Shown: positions 32,181 through 43,739 of the stretch, piece after piece
How positions within the stretch are numbered: the first letter of the stretch is position 1
Layout: every line of letters begins with the position of its first letter
Origin: Podarcis raffonei
Lineage: Eukaryota; Chordata; Lepidosauria; Squamata; Lacertidae
Direction: 5' to 3'
NCBI RefSeq assembly: GCF_027172205.1
Contig: NC_070614.1
Coordinates: 31,744,501 to 31,808,500, forward strand
Length of the DNA stretch: 64,000 nt
Made by a program: the position numbers and the translations under genes
Notes under the pieces: model-generated
What the model saw: only the letters and a program-made list of their open reading frames with translations
Databases searched by the model: none
What the model was told of the DNA's origin: nothing

Positions 32181-33239
32181 CAGAATATTCTGACTCTGAA
32201 CACTGTTTTTCTATATAAGAAAAAGTGCTCATAAATCCCATCATTTACAAACAATTGCACCTCTGCACCCCCATTTTATACACTAGTAAGAACCACATAA
32301 TGTGGTAAATACAGAAAAAGGAGACTACTACAATGGTCACACCTGTTTCCACTTTATTTGTGAAGAAAAATATGTTAAGCATCTCTTTGCATAACTACAG
32401 AGTGACTTGGTTGCTTGGTTGCCATAGGAACTAATGATTGGAAGGGGAGCAGAAGGGCACAGGCCCTCCCAATGCCTTCTCCAGGAAAGGGAAAATGCTA
32501 TCTGCTCCGAGGTTTTTGCCTCATATGGTGGTGGGTCAATAGTAAGCACCTACCTGCCAATGGGGGTGGCTGGTGCCTGAACTGAGGGGGGCATTTACAA
32601 GCACGCGCGCACAAACACAGACACACACACCTGGCTAGCAAGAGTGTAATTTACATAGGCAGGGGCAACATGTTGAAATCCCCTTACCTGCACTCCCTCC
32701 TGTTCATGTAAATTATGCTTCCCTCTGCAACTTTGGGGCATACTGGGGCTAGTGTGATATGAATGAGCAAGATGGCACTTTCTGTGTGTGTTGTCCCCCC
32801 TGCAATCACAATGCAAAATTTTGCAATGGTGGGGGATTCAGCAGCTGTGGGTAACCTTCAGGGCAGCTACAAGGAAGACCCACCAGGGTTGTGAGTAGCC
32901 CACATGTTCTTTAGACTTTTGCCTCTGTGATGGTGAATGGAAAATCCTGGCACCTGGAGGATCTGGGGAGCCCAGTCTATCTCTGGTCATGGCAGTGAGA
33001 TCAGACATCAAGGTTTCACACAGCTGAATCTCAAGGGTTGTGATAGGAATCCCCATGTGATTGTCCTTGCTTTAATGATCCACAAAGAGAATGAAATAGG
33101 CTACTGTAATCAAGTACCAGTATGTTGTGTTTAAAAGCTGTTCCAGTCGGCAATTAATTAACAGTTCAGGGTGTATATGGATATTTCCTTTTTTTGCTGC
33201 ATATAATTTTGTAATTTTCACTAGTTAAATCAGGATTTT

Positions 33240-33406
33240 ATTTTATTTTATTTATTTATATTGTTTTCTTATTTTTTAATATACGGGGTGAATCTTTTAA
33301 AAGAGGACCTGTGGAACATGTGTACTCTGTATTCACAGGGCCTCTTTTAAAGGACTCATCCTGTATTTCAACTGCGTCAGACCAACACGGCTACCTACCT
33401 GAATCT
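33240..33406 (-). mobile_element. Short retroposed element with 8-bp target duplication
   Basis: It is flanked by 'aggatttt' at 33232-33239 and 33407-33414. On the minus strand it begins 'agattcaggtaggtagccgt' and ends in an AT-rich tail. It contains a palindrome (33281-33366) whose arms are 'atacggggtgaatc' and 'gactcatcctgtat', perhaps a small DNA element nested inside. The paralogous copy near 50000 lacks it. Confidence 0.6.
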
Positions 33407-33862
33407 AGGATTTTGTTTGTCAGACTATGACTTGAAAGGCAAATGGTGATGATGAGATCCCTCAACATAGTTTAATAGCTTTCGGTTTATGGTTTTGAAG
33501 TTGGAGCCATACAGAAAGGGACATGGCGAGAGCTGCTAAACAACAAAGATAAACTAAACTGTTTTTGATTTGATCAGCTTTTGAGTTTCTCATCTAGAAA
33601 ATCTGGAACATATTTTTTTGCCTTCAGCTGTTGCCCCACTCCAACGCCTTGTGTCACTGCAGTGCTGTAAGTATTGATGGTTTCATATTGTCATCCATTT
33701 TAGAATTCATTCAGAACATGAGGCTAATTCCCTGCCTCTTCTCTGTTCTGGATGCAGTTAGCAACAATGAATGAAAGGAAAAAATATGGGGGGTGAGCAA
33801 TGGTTTCCATGATCAACAATATTTTAGTAAGATCTTTCTTTGGGGGATAAATGTGTTTAAAG

Positions 33863-34003
33863 CAGGTTTTGGGAACCTTTCACCCTCCAGATGTTACTGA
33901 AATACAACTTTGATCATTACTGACCATTGACCATGCATGCTGGGGCTGCTGGGAGTTGTAGTTCAGCAATATTTGGAGGACCAAATATTCCCCATATCTG
34001 GTT
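33863..34003. mobile_element. Palindromic MITE
   Basis: The left arm 'ttgggaacctttcaccctcc' with 'agatgttactgaaatacaac' pairs with the right arm 'gttgtagttcagcaatattt' and 'ggaggaccaaatattcccc'. The centre holds 'tgaccattgaccatgcatgc'. This is a common reptilian inverted-repeat element. No transposase. Confidence 0.6.
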
Positions 34004-34340
34004 TATAGCATGTTTGATCCATGGATTCCATGTCTGTTGGATCTCCCTGACTTCAACTCAGCCACTGTAAAAGCAGTCTGTGGGTTAGCTGACTATGGGG
34101 TTGTTCATAACCAATGCTAAGATGCATTTCATTGATCTTTTGTTCTTATTTCAAATTTCTATATGAATCCTCATATTTACTTTGATTTGTGCATTAGACA
34201 AAAATTTATGGCAAATGCTTGATGGGCACGATGATAGTAACCACAAATGTTGGGTTCCTTGAAGTTTATTGCATGGCTTTTGGGGGGGAAGAGGGAAGTG
34301 AAAAGAAACTTCCATATCTGTCATGACATTCACATAAAAA

Positions 34341-34480
34341 TTCTGAAATAATAATAATATTTATATCCCACCCATCTGACTGGGTTTCCCCAGACACTTC
34401 TGTCTTTAAAAGACAGAATATACAGACTATAAATAATCCAATAAATCGAAAACAACAACAATCAGTTTACAGTTATATCT
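34341..34480 (-). mobile_element. L2-like 3' tail / SINE fragment
   Basis: It reads 'atatttatatcccacccatc' and 'tgactgggtttccccagaca', the common reptilian L2-type tail in minus orientation. The same element lies on the plus strand at 37087-37235. Confidence 0.6.
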
Positions 34481-34900
34481 GAATTAAAATAACCACCAAC
34501 TCCAACAAATTTAATCAACCCCAATCCAGCAAAAACAAAACAGAGGAACCAAAATTTAAACAAAAATGTTTGAATATAAATTGTATGGATTTTGTATGCA
34601 ATTTATTTGTTGCATTTTCTATTTTAACTAAAAGCTGTCCTAAGATCTTGAACACTCTAACAAAATGAAACAAAAGACAGCCTCCATGCACCAAGTCTTT
34701 AGTTAGTTGGTGATTGTGTGCATTGAAGTAAGATTCAGTGTTCTGTTTTCTGAAAGAGGAATCGTATCAGAAATGTTTGGCCCAGATTTCTTATATCATT
34801 CTGGTTCTTTCACTCTTTATATTGTGTCCAGCCTCATATCCACAATCCTTAGTGACATCACACTTTTGTGGGGGTGTTCTGGTTACAGTTCCATGGCACA

Positions 34901-35869
34901 ATGATCCTGAATGGAAAAGAAAATATCTCAGGAACAGTCGTGACAGAGTTTGTGTTGCTTGGCTTCTCTAGTCTGCAGAAGATGCAGCTGCCACTGTTCT
35001 GCATCTTCCTGGTCATGTATACATTATCATTAATTGGCAATGCTCTGGTCATCCTCATAATCCGCCTTGACTGCCGCCTTCACACGCCCATGTACTATTT
35101 TCTGAGCAAACTCTCCTGGCTGGAGATTATCATCACCACCACAGTCACACCTAAGATGCTAAGCCTCCTCATCACAAAGAAAAAAACCATCTCCTTTTTT
35201 GGATGTGCTATCCAGATAACACTGTACTTCCTTTGTGGGACCACAGAGGTTCTCCTGCTTGGGGCCATGTCTGTGGATCGTTACTTAGCCATCTGTAACC
35301 CACTGCGCTACACGGCCATCATGAGTAGCCAGGTCTGCATGCTGATGGTGCTCTTCTGTTGGTTTGGAGGCTTCATTTGTGTAGCTCTTGGTATCATCTT
35401 CAAGTCGGGACTACCTTACTGTGGCCCCAATGTCATTGATCATTTCTTCTGTGACACAGCCCCGTTGACACTGTTACTCTGTGCAGACACCACCCTGGTT
35501 GAAAAGATTGAATTTGCCTCATCTTGTTTCACACTCCTGAGCTCTGTCTCTGTGACAGCCATCTCCTACCTCTGCATCATTGTTACTGTCATCAGGATGC
35601 CCTCAGCCCAAGGTAGGGAGAAAGCCTTCAGCACCTGCAGTTCTCATATCACTGTGGCCTCTCTCTATTATGGCAGCTCCATATTCATCTATGTCAGGCC
35701 AGCTGGAAACTCTTCTATGGATTTTAATAAGGTAGCCACTGTTCTTAACACTGTGGTTACTCCTTTACTTAATCCAATTATCTATAGCTTTAGAAATAAA
35801 GTAGTCAAGGATGTGCTAAAAGATGCAGTGAAGAAAATTGGTGCAATATTTAGGAAAACAGTTGATTAA
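34901..35869 (+). CDS. Olfactory receptor, OR6-like class II (gene 2)
   Basis: An intact 322-residue odorant receptor, closely similar to the gene at 28868. It starts MILNGKENISGTVVTEFVLL. The frame stays open upstream (beginning with a GTG), but that part contains the acceptor 'gttctggttacag' and is intron. Hallmarks are LHTPMYYFLS, SVDRYLAICNPLRY, AFSTCSSHITVA (Cys kept) and TPLLNPIIYSFRN. The last ~50 bp of coding sequence are nearly identical to gene 1. A short open frame ATG GCA CAA TGA overlaps the start codon, as in gene 1. A poly(A) signal is at 36018-36023. Confidence 0.94.
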   Translation: MILNGKENISGTVVTEFVLLGFSSLQKMQLPLFCIFLVMYTLSLIGNALVILIIRLDCRLHTPMYYFLSKLSWLEIIITTTVTPKMLSLLITKKKTISFFGCAIQITLYFLCGTTEVLLLGAMSVDRYLAICNPLRYTAIMSSQVCMLMVLFCWFGGFICVALGIIFKSGLPYCGPNVIDHFFCDTAPLTLLLCADTTLVEKIEFASSCFTLLSSVSVTAISYLCIIVTVIRMPSAQGREKAFSTCSSHITVASLYYGSSIFIYVRPAGNSSMDFNKVATVLNTVVTPLLNPIIYSFRNKVVKDVLKDAVKKIGAIFRKTVD

Positions 35870-36017
35870 GCACTTGCTTTCCCAAACATCATGGATTGAA
35901 CTCGGGACCCCTTAGTACCCTTGCTCTTAATATAGTAACCTTTCTGATCTGCCTTCTCCATTGTCATGCCTTCCCAAGTATTCATTCAGCTAGAAGAGAT
36001 TGATAAGGCCTTTGGAC

Positions 36018-36023
36018 AATAAA
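36018..36023 (+). terminator. Poly(A) signal of OR6-like gene 2
   Basis: AATAAA about 150 bp after the stop, in the context 'tttggacaataaatatcat', matching OR6-like gene 1. Confidence 0.6.
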
Positions 36024-37086
36024 TATCATATGTTCAGTGGCTGCTTTCTTCAGTTCTCTCTTCTTTTTCTCTACAGACAGAGATTCTGCACCAGCAAAAT
36101 GAGAAGGCTGCAGTGTAGGAACTTAAATGTGTATGAGTAATTCATTTGTAAACTGAGCAGGCAGGGTCAACAGGATAGAGGAAACAGGAATGTTTTGATG
36201 GAATATTGATGGAGGGGATGAACAAACTGTACCCCAGGGCAGACTTCTGTAATCTTTCATAAAATGGCACCCTGCACAAGGCCAGAACTCAGCACCACAA
36301 AAGAGATATTCATGTCTTTTTTTCAGCTGCAACTTGCGAGAACTCCGTTTTGGCATCTCTCAGGCGCCCGCCATTGCCATTATAAGAGAACAAGCTTTCA
36401 TTCATTCTTTCATTCAGCTAGGTGTTTATGGTCAGTGTTTGAAATTCCCATTGTTCTAGGTGTATTTTGCTACAGGGAATTTCATTAGATTGAGCAGTTT
36501 CTGATCTCTGTATGCAGTACTGTGCCTAAGATTTCAGATTAAAACTGCAGAGTGGGAGGAAAGGAGAACCTTTTTCTGCCTTCCCACTTCCAGCTACTCT
36601 CTGTAGGCTGGAGAAGAGACCCTCTTAAGAATATTAGGGGAAGGACTAGATCATGGGGAAAATGAACATAATATTTTATCTGCAGTTCATTCATTTTCAG
36701 CTTTGTATTCTTCGTATAAAAAAAGTGTGCCTAGACATTCTGTTGTGCCCATAACCTAGGTTTATGGTGCCATTAGCTCATAGCTTTCATCTGCAAAGCT
36801 GTGTAATTTATCTATTTGCCTACCTTAATCAGATAGCATAAGGTTATAACACAATATCAGGTCTCCCAATAGCATATAGCATCAACTTTAATACTTCACC
36901 TCTCAGCTTTTTATTCCAGACAGCTGCAAATCTCAGAGTAGGGTGTTCTAGTCTGACTTCTGTATAACTTACTGTCACATAAATTGATAAAACACCAACC
37001 TCATTTTCTCCCAAGGTGAGATAGGAGCCTTCTCCCATAATAACCCATTTAAGAACCATGAATTGATTAGGAAGACAATAATGTAC
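36024..37086. other. Intergenic, nothing recognised
   Basis: No gene or nameable repeat. Confidence 0.45.
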
Positions 37087-37235
37087 AAAAATGGATACAC
37101 TATATGATGTGCAGACATACTGCCAATATATTCATTTTGTTGTGTTTTTATTATGTTGGAAGCCACCCAGAGTGGCTGAGGCAATCCAGTTAGATGGGTG
37201 GGGTATAAGCAATAAATTGCTGTTGTTTTCAATTA
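37087..37235 (+). mobile_element. L2-like 3' tail / SINE fragment
   Basis: It contains 'gttggaagccacccagagtg' and 'ttagatgggtggggtataag', the usual L2-type tail of reptile genomes, here on the plus strand. Confidence 0.65.
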
Positions 37236-37615
37236 TTTGTATGACTAGTTTAAAAGTTCATTCAATTCCATGGGTTGAATGCTGGTGGGGATTTATTCTG
37301 CTTCAGTTCCCTCCCTCCTTTGTTCTGGTTTCTTTCTCCTTGTACCATCTCACTCCATTTCCCCTCCTGAAGTCAGAACTATGCTTTTAAATATTCTTAT
37401 ATTTAAGACAATGCAATATATTTTATTCAAATTCTGTTAAATGACATAATATATGCAAAAAAGTGTGAAAATCAGTTCATTATTTGTAGCTCTGCTTCTT
37501 TGTAAAATGTTATGTAATTTCTGGGTATGCTGAGTTATAGTCACCAACTAAAGGGACGATATTCCAGTAAATGTCAGGAATGCTTCTGTCACAAAACATG
37601 TGATTGACATCATAA

Positions 37616-37856
37616 CATGACCCAGTGTGGTATAGTGCTTAAGAGCGGTAGGCTCATAATCTGGTGAACTGGTTTCGTGTCTCCGCTCCTCCACATGCAG
37701 CTGCTGGGTGACCTTGGGCTAGTCACACTTCTTTGAAGTCTCTCAGCCCCACTCACCTCACAGAGTGTTTGTTGTGGGGGAGGAAGGGAAAGGAGAATGT
37801 TAGCCGCTTTGAGACTCCTTTGGGTAGTGATAAAGCGGGATATCAAATCCACTAAC
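37616..37856 (+). mobile_element. MIR-like CORE-SINE
   Basis: A tRNA-like head ('gtggtatagtgcttaagagc') is followed by the MIR core words 'gctgggtgaccttgggctag', 'tctctcagccccactcacct' and 'cacagagtgtttgttgtggg', then an L2-like end 'agtgataaagcgggatatc'. The V-core layout is that of CORE-SINEs. Confidence 0.75.
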
Positions 37857-38161
37857 AGCTGACATTCACAGATTTCATCAGGGGTTTAATACTTTTCATT
37901 TAAATTTATTCATTTAAATTTCATTTAAATTACATTGACTCTCATCAAATTTCTTTCTTATAATGTGTATGCAAACATAGGGGAAGGAAAATGGAAACCT
38001 ATTTAAAATCAATAACTTTTAAAAATATTTCTAAATCCATTCCATGTCACCTTTATATGCATGAAGGAAGAATGAGGACAAACACACATGGCCCACTTCA
38101 GATTTCCTTAATAGAGTCAAACATTAATGTATTATTAGGCTATTTTAGTTCATTTTGATGA

Positions 38162-38388
38162 TACAGTGGTATCTCGGGTTACAGACGCTTCAGGTTACAG
38201 ACGCCACAAACCCATAAAAAGTACCTCGGGTTAAGAACTTTGCTTCAGGATGAGAACAGAAATCTTGTGGCGGTGCGGCGGCAGTGGGAGGCCCCATTAG
38301 CTAAAGTGGTACCTCAGGTTAAGAACAGTTTCAGGTTAAGAACAGACCTCCAGAACGAATGAAGTTCTTAATCCGAGGTACCACTGTA
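38162..38388. mobile_element. Tigger/mariner-like MITE, copy 3
   Basis: A 223-bp element at 38164-38386 flanked by TA, with ends CAGTGGTATCTCGGG...CCGAGGTACCACTG and the same body as the copies at 615 and 10830. Confidence 0.85.
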
Positions 38389-39159
38389 TTTGGTCTCCTA
38401 GCTCCCTTGAGAGTGGTAAGGCTCCAACATTATTTTCTACAACCTCAAATATGTTCTGCAGTCATTCAAAGCACTGAATTATTTGTTTTAGTCGCTGTGG
38501 GATTAATTAATATACCCCAACTTCATTACTATTCTATAAGGACAGTTAGTTCATTAAAATGTGTTGTACTAAGATCCTCCATAACTCTCCTAACAAAAAA
38601 AGGTTATTTTGAAACCTGATGATCATCAATAGAAAATGAACAAAACCAATTCAGCTGATATTAACAGTAAGAATATTCCACCAACCCTAATTTAAACATA
38701 TAAATATTGATATTTCATATTCATATTATTTAATGTCAGATCCAGGTTGGCCCAAGTAGTCTCTCATATGTGGCTTACAGAATGAATTAGCCAATTACCT
38801 GTAGGAATTTTTGGAATTTGCATTTTGCATTTTGGAAACAGAAGTTATTGGATTATTGAACTGGCCATTACCTTTGTCTAGTTGGGGGGGAAACAAACAA
38901 AAATCCATTCCAAAAGAGAAAGTAAGTTGTGGTGTACTATGGGTTGATGTAAGATAGCTGTACCTCTGATAGCTTCTATTTATTTCTACACTCCAAAAAT
39001 GGAGACCAAACAACATCTGTAAATGAGTTCCTAAATCCTTGAGCACTGATCATCTGTTTTTAAACCTCAATGAAGAAAAGATTTCAGCTTAGAATTCCAA
39101 ACCAGTAAAGAACTCACGTGAGGATCTCAGAAGAAATGTATGACCCAAGCTACTAACAT
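38389..39159. other. 3' flank of V2R 1, nothing recognised
   Basis: AT-rich non-coding DNA downstream of the stop codon of the first V2R. Confidence 0.4.
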
Positions 39160-40061
39160 CTACTTCATTCTCCTTCCTAAGTACTTCTTGCTGTTCAGTT
39201 CAGGCTTCATGACAATTATATAACATTTAGGAAAAAAGATACAGCCCAATAATCCAGCACTAGAGGCTAAAATGGAGAAGATCTCCACAGCCACCATGTA
39301 TTTTCCCTTTGTGCTCAGGTAAGTTGGCACAAAAGAGACCCACACACTGCAAAACATCAACATGCTGAAAGTGATGAACTTGGCTTCATTGAAAGTACTG
39401 GGCAATGCCCTAGCAAGAAAAGCCACAACAAAGCTGACAAGAGCCAGAAACCCCAGGTACCCAAGAACAGAATTAAACATAGGGACAGACCCTTCATTAC
39501 ATTCAACCACAATTTCTTTAGCCAAAGAGTCCATGTCCAAATGTGGGAATGGGGGAGCAGTAAGGAGCCACACAGTACAAAGAGCTCCTTGAATGAGGGA
39601 ACAGGAGAAAACAATAGAAGCTGCCAGTCTTTTCCCCACCCAGTTCCTTATCCTGGATCCTGGTTTTGTGGCGATGAATGCTAAAACCACTGTGATGGTT
39701 TTTGCCAGCACAGAAGAAACAGCCACAGTGAAGATGATGCCAAAAGCTGTTTGCCTAAGGAGGCAGGTTACTTTCTGCGGCCTTCCAAAGAACAGCATGG
39801 AGCAGAGGAAGCAAAGCAAAAGGGCGATGAGCAGAGTGTACGTGAGGCCACGATTGTTGGCTTTAACAAGGGGAGTTTCCTTGTATTTAATGAATATTTT
39901 AAGCACCAAAGCAGTGATCACAGAAAATGAAAATGCTATGAAAGCTAAAGTGATGCTCAAATTTTCATCATAGGACAGAAAGTGTGACATCTTGGGGAGA
40001 CATCCATCTTGGTCTTCATTTGGATACTGATCTTCTGGGCATTTTATACAATTGCCCATAT
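39160..40061 (-). CDS. V2R 1 exon 6: seven-helix domain
   Basis: A 902-bp terminal exon after the acceptor 'cttttcctctacag'. In its conserved frame it codes for [17 protein letters not shown] (end of the cysteine-rich link), then seven helices with [46 protein letters not shown] and [13 protein letters not shown], typical of V2Rs. The frame is intact here, but the shift in exon 5 would keep it from being read. Confidence 0.92.
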
Positions 40062-40480
40062 CTGTAGAGGAAAAGGCATGATCACAACTCAGTCAATGAA
40101 ACTAGCACATGGGTAGATGTCTGAACTATACAGAATACTGGAAAAGCAATGTTCACAATCATGCAGAAAGAGACTTCTGCATGTTCATATGCCTTCAAAA
40201 TTCCCATATCTAAATATAAAGTTTAACACTTCAAGCTTTATCATCTAAATCCACACAAACAGCAGATTGTAATATGAGAGGTAATAAACCAGGGATGGAA
40301 GTTGATGGATGTCAGTAGGGAAAGGGGGAAAGTAAAACTTGAATGTATTGTAATGATTGCAGATATTGTTATAAACTCAATAAAAATGATTAAAAAATAA
40401 AATAAATCCACACAAACTTAACTGAGCCACTGGTGGTGAAGGGGGAGTCATGTTCATGGGATAACATGGTTGACACTTGC

Positions 40481-40603
40481 CTTTTGGATTAGAAATCTTC
40501 CCTTCTGCACATGGGTCACAATCGTAGCAACAGAATCCCCCTCCTTCTTTTTTCTCACAAACCCTGGATGACACACGTTATTACACACAGAAGAAGGTGG
40601 TGT
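40481..40603 (-). pseudogene. V2R 1 exon 5: cysteine-rich link with 4-bp deletion
   Basis: The acceptor is 'gcatttctgaatag'. The first part reads [21 protein letters not shown]; after the deletion the conserved [18 protein letters not shown] is in another frame. The donor is AAAAG|GCAAGTG, a GC-AG type intron with an otherwise consensus donor. The same donor is found in V2R 3. Confidence 0.88.
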
Positions 40604-42192
40604 CTATTCAGAAATGCAATGAAGGAAAGGGCTAGTATACTGAGGATGTGCATCAATTGGTTGTGTGCTACCTAGATTACAAGGCAAATAGGAGTGGTCT
40701 GAGTTTTTCTCATGCCCAAATTGAGGGTGTATTGAGCTGGATCATGAACGCTCTAATGGTCTGAGTCACTCTGGTACTAGGTTGCATAAAAATTGCCACA
40801 TTTCTAAAGCAAGGGCTGCATTGTTTTTCACATGAATATACTGTATTTTGCATTTGTTTTCACAACCATCATTATCTCTTTGCAGGGGGAACATAGGAAA
40901 GAATCATAGGAATCTGCCATTTACTGATAGATACATTGATCCATCTAGCTCAGTCTTGTCTTCTGCCTGCATACTAAACAGATGTTCTACCAATAAGCTA
41001 TGGCTCTTCCTCATGGAGAGATCTATCCCAACAAAAAGTAGCTGTATTCCCAAAACTCCGTGGGGTAGGAAGAAGCCCACCCACATCTATGATTCTTGGA
41101 GTAACAGGGTTTTTACTGGGCCATGTCATTTTCCCTACCCAACTCTTTCATGAGGATCTATGACCTCTTTTGACCACCCCTTCCCCTATGGGATTCAGTG
41201 AAGCAATAACTTTTTTCCATGGTGAAGAGGCTGTATCTGCAAAATACAGATACTAGATGAATCTTGTGACTGGTGCACACCTGTTGTGTATTCTTATCTC
41301 CATGGATCAATCACATTGAAAGTAATGGCATAAGAGAGGATACAGGTTCGATGCAAAATAAGTTCATCATTTCTGGGTCAAGAGATGTGCTCTCCTACAA
41401 CGCACATTACACAAAGTTTCACTGTCCTAATGCTTGCTCCATTGAGGCCGTATAGAAGGCTAGTGACTTATATGACAAGGGACAAATGAAACACGAACTA
41501 CTCTATATATTCCCCTTCTAGTTATTTCTAGCTTAATAAATGTTTCAATGCAGTTCACATCTTTAAAAATCCCTAAAGACTAAAATATGTGTTATAAATG
41601 AATAGCTTAAAGAAATACATTTTCCTTTTTTTCATTTTAAGAGAAAATGCGTTTAAATGTGTTCCTTGGGCTTTTTAACATTGCAAATTAATCAGAAACA
41701 GCCAGATCAAACTAGGAGTGGTGCTCTGGACTGATAATGACCCTCACTCTGTGCTGAACCTCCTGCCCCATTGCTCTTCAGCACATGTATGTTCTCTATT
41801 TACATTTTAAAGAATATGTGCATTAATTGCATTCTAACCATTAACATCATACTCAGTTTGGCCCACTAACCTCATATGGCAAGCATGTTCTCTAAGAGGA
41901 AAAAGCCAAAACTTCATTGATTCCATGTCCTACATTACTCCACTAGGCTTCAACCCAGTGTTTGAATAAAGGACATAACAGTTTGCAAAATATTACTTTA
42001 TTACATACCAATAGTTCACAACATTTCCTATGCTGAGTTGACGACAGGTGCTCTGTACTCTCCACAGAGATCTACTTTAAATTGTTAAAATTACTTATTT
42101 GGAAATCTCTCAGGTTAAAGAACTGTGAATGAGTGTTTCCATATGTTTTAAAGTGAAAATTTCCCATGAGTTAGTATTTTCAAATATATTTG

Positions 42193-42212
42193 ATGGCGCT
42201 AACCCGGAAGTC
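42193..42212 (-). mobile_element. 20-bp copy of the L1 5' terminus in V2R 1 intron 4
   Basis: On the minus strand it reads GACTTCCGGGTTAGCGCCA, identical to the first 19 nt of the L1 that ends at 23709. It is bounded by 'caa' on both sides. The matching point in V2R 2 (near 54025) lacks it and has a single 'caa'. Confidence 0.6.
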
Positions 42213-42335
42213 TTGTAAACCACCTTAAAGACCTAGATGATTGGATATAAATCTGGCAAATAAATAAATACATTGAGGATTCATACTAGAATATTCACTG
42301 ATATTTTGTACCTGAAACCAAATGTCAGACCATAC

Positions 42336-42557
42336 CTGGTTAAATACTTTGTGCCATGTGATGATCTCTTCGTTAATGGTGAACTGTCTGCCACCCCATG
42401 GACTCATCCTCCCTACTTTCACCTTCATGAAAGATCGATTTGGGAAAGTAATCCAGTTTATAATATCAAATCCACTTTCTAATTCACCTTTTTCATTCAG
42501 AGACACCTGATCCCCAATGCTGTTATTAAAAGAGATGCTCCTCAAGAAATGATGAAG
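42336..42557 (-). CDS. V2R 1 exon 4: end of ligand-binding domain
   Basis: A 222-bp, phase-0 exon: LHHFLRSISFNNSIGDQVSL … [11 protein letters not shown] … [12 protein letters not shown]. The acceptor is 'ttcaaatttag' and the donor CCAG|GTATGG. Two codons shorter than in V2R 2. Confidence 0.88.
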
Positions 42558-43739
42558 CTAAATTTGAAGAGGTAAAATTATTTTTTTTAAAAATAAAAAA
42601 AATAAGAGACAACCATAAAAATATTTTTACAACATCATTCAATTTTTTTTGCTTATTTTGGTCATACCTATAGTCCACTTTTCTAACCAGCAAGCTATAC
42701 AAGACAATTTAACAACTATATAAAAACAATAGTTACAATCAAAAGTATGTGCCAATGAGAAGATTCATTTGAGATGTGAATCAGTGCTTTGCAATGTAGT
42801 TTGATTCAGTCTGAAATGATTTGGAGGCTTCTCCGTTGACTCAGGAAATGGGGGCATCTGCCTCATTTTTCTGTCCTCCATTAACTTCTTGGAAATAAAA
42901 AAAACTACATAAAATTTATTTTCCTTTTAACCAAAGTAGATGTAATTTGAACAGCACATAAATTTATCCACAACCTTTGTGCTAGGTACCTCTTACATTG
43001 ATTTTGGGGTGGAAAGAACAGAAAGGGGACATACTTTCCTGGGTAAGATTGTTCTGTCTAACTATAAGCTTGACCTGCCAGTGAGAAACCCCACTCTGCC
43101 ATCTGCTCTTTCTTCCCCCACCATCCCACCCTGGTATCAGGTAAGCTTGGAGCAGGAAGGAAACTGAATCTGATTAGAAAGCCTCATCCTTATCTCCTTT
43201 GTCAATTGTGGGCCAATTTTAGCAGGCTGCTGGGAATGAACACCTGTCAATCAGCTGACATCACACTGACAGCAGGTATTGATTGTTCGGACCACAAAGC
43301 ACCATTCAGGGCTTCCAAAGAGCCTCGTGTGGTACTTTAAAACACTGCTGATCAGTTGAGGTTTACAGTTATTGTCTATCAGCTGCTCAGCTGTGATGTT
43401 GAACCTGCTTTCTGCAGAGATTGGTTGTATGTTTGAGTTCCCCACAGGGAACTCAGTCACACAACCAATCCAACATGCTCAAAGCTGATAGGTAGCAACT
43501 TCAGTCCTGCTTTCTGTAGGGATCAGCTTCACAACAAGGAATTCTGACACGCAGCCATTCCAACCACATATCTATCTGGGGGGAAACTGGGAAATTAAAG
43601 TTAGGTGTTTGGTGCTGTGGTTAACACAGTATTTAAACATAAAGGTAGCTGGCTGGGAGGCTGCCTGCTCTTGATGGGGTTACATTCCTTCTGAAGGATC
43701 AGGTACGTAGCTTGGAGGTATTTCTGTATCCTCTGCTTT

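Larger units (their letters stand above)
32600..34900 (+). repeat. 5' flank of OR6-like gene 2, duplicated at 49385-51105
   Basis: Long stretches match the region between V2R 1 and V2R 2 in the same orientation. Examples are 'acacctggctagcaagagtg' with 'acacctggttagtaagcgtg', 'tgtaaattatgcttccc' (present in both) and the final 'acatcacacttttgtgggg'. The present copy contains extra segments, including 33240-33406 and about 33520-34560, that are absent from the other. Confidence 0.75.

Noticed and set aside
34868-34900. N-terminal extension GVFWLQFHGT of OR6-like gene 2
   Set aside because: It starts with GTG and contains the acceptor 'ggttacag'; the paralog has no such extension.
29718-35869. 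Gene conversion between the 3' ends of the two OR6-like genes
   Set aside because: The last ~50 bp are nearly identical, but upstream similarity is also high, so ordinary recent duplication explains it without a conversion tract.
39593-39973. Plus-strand open frame of 126 codons
   Set aside because: Antisense to the V2R 1 seven-helix exon. Similar shadows occur at the same place in V2R 2 and V2R 3.
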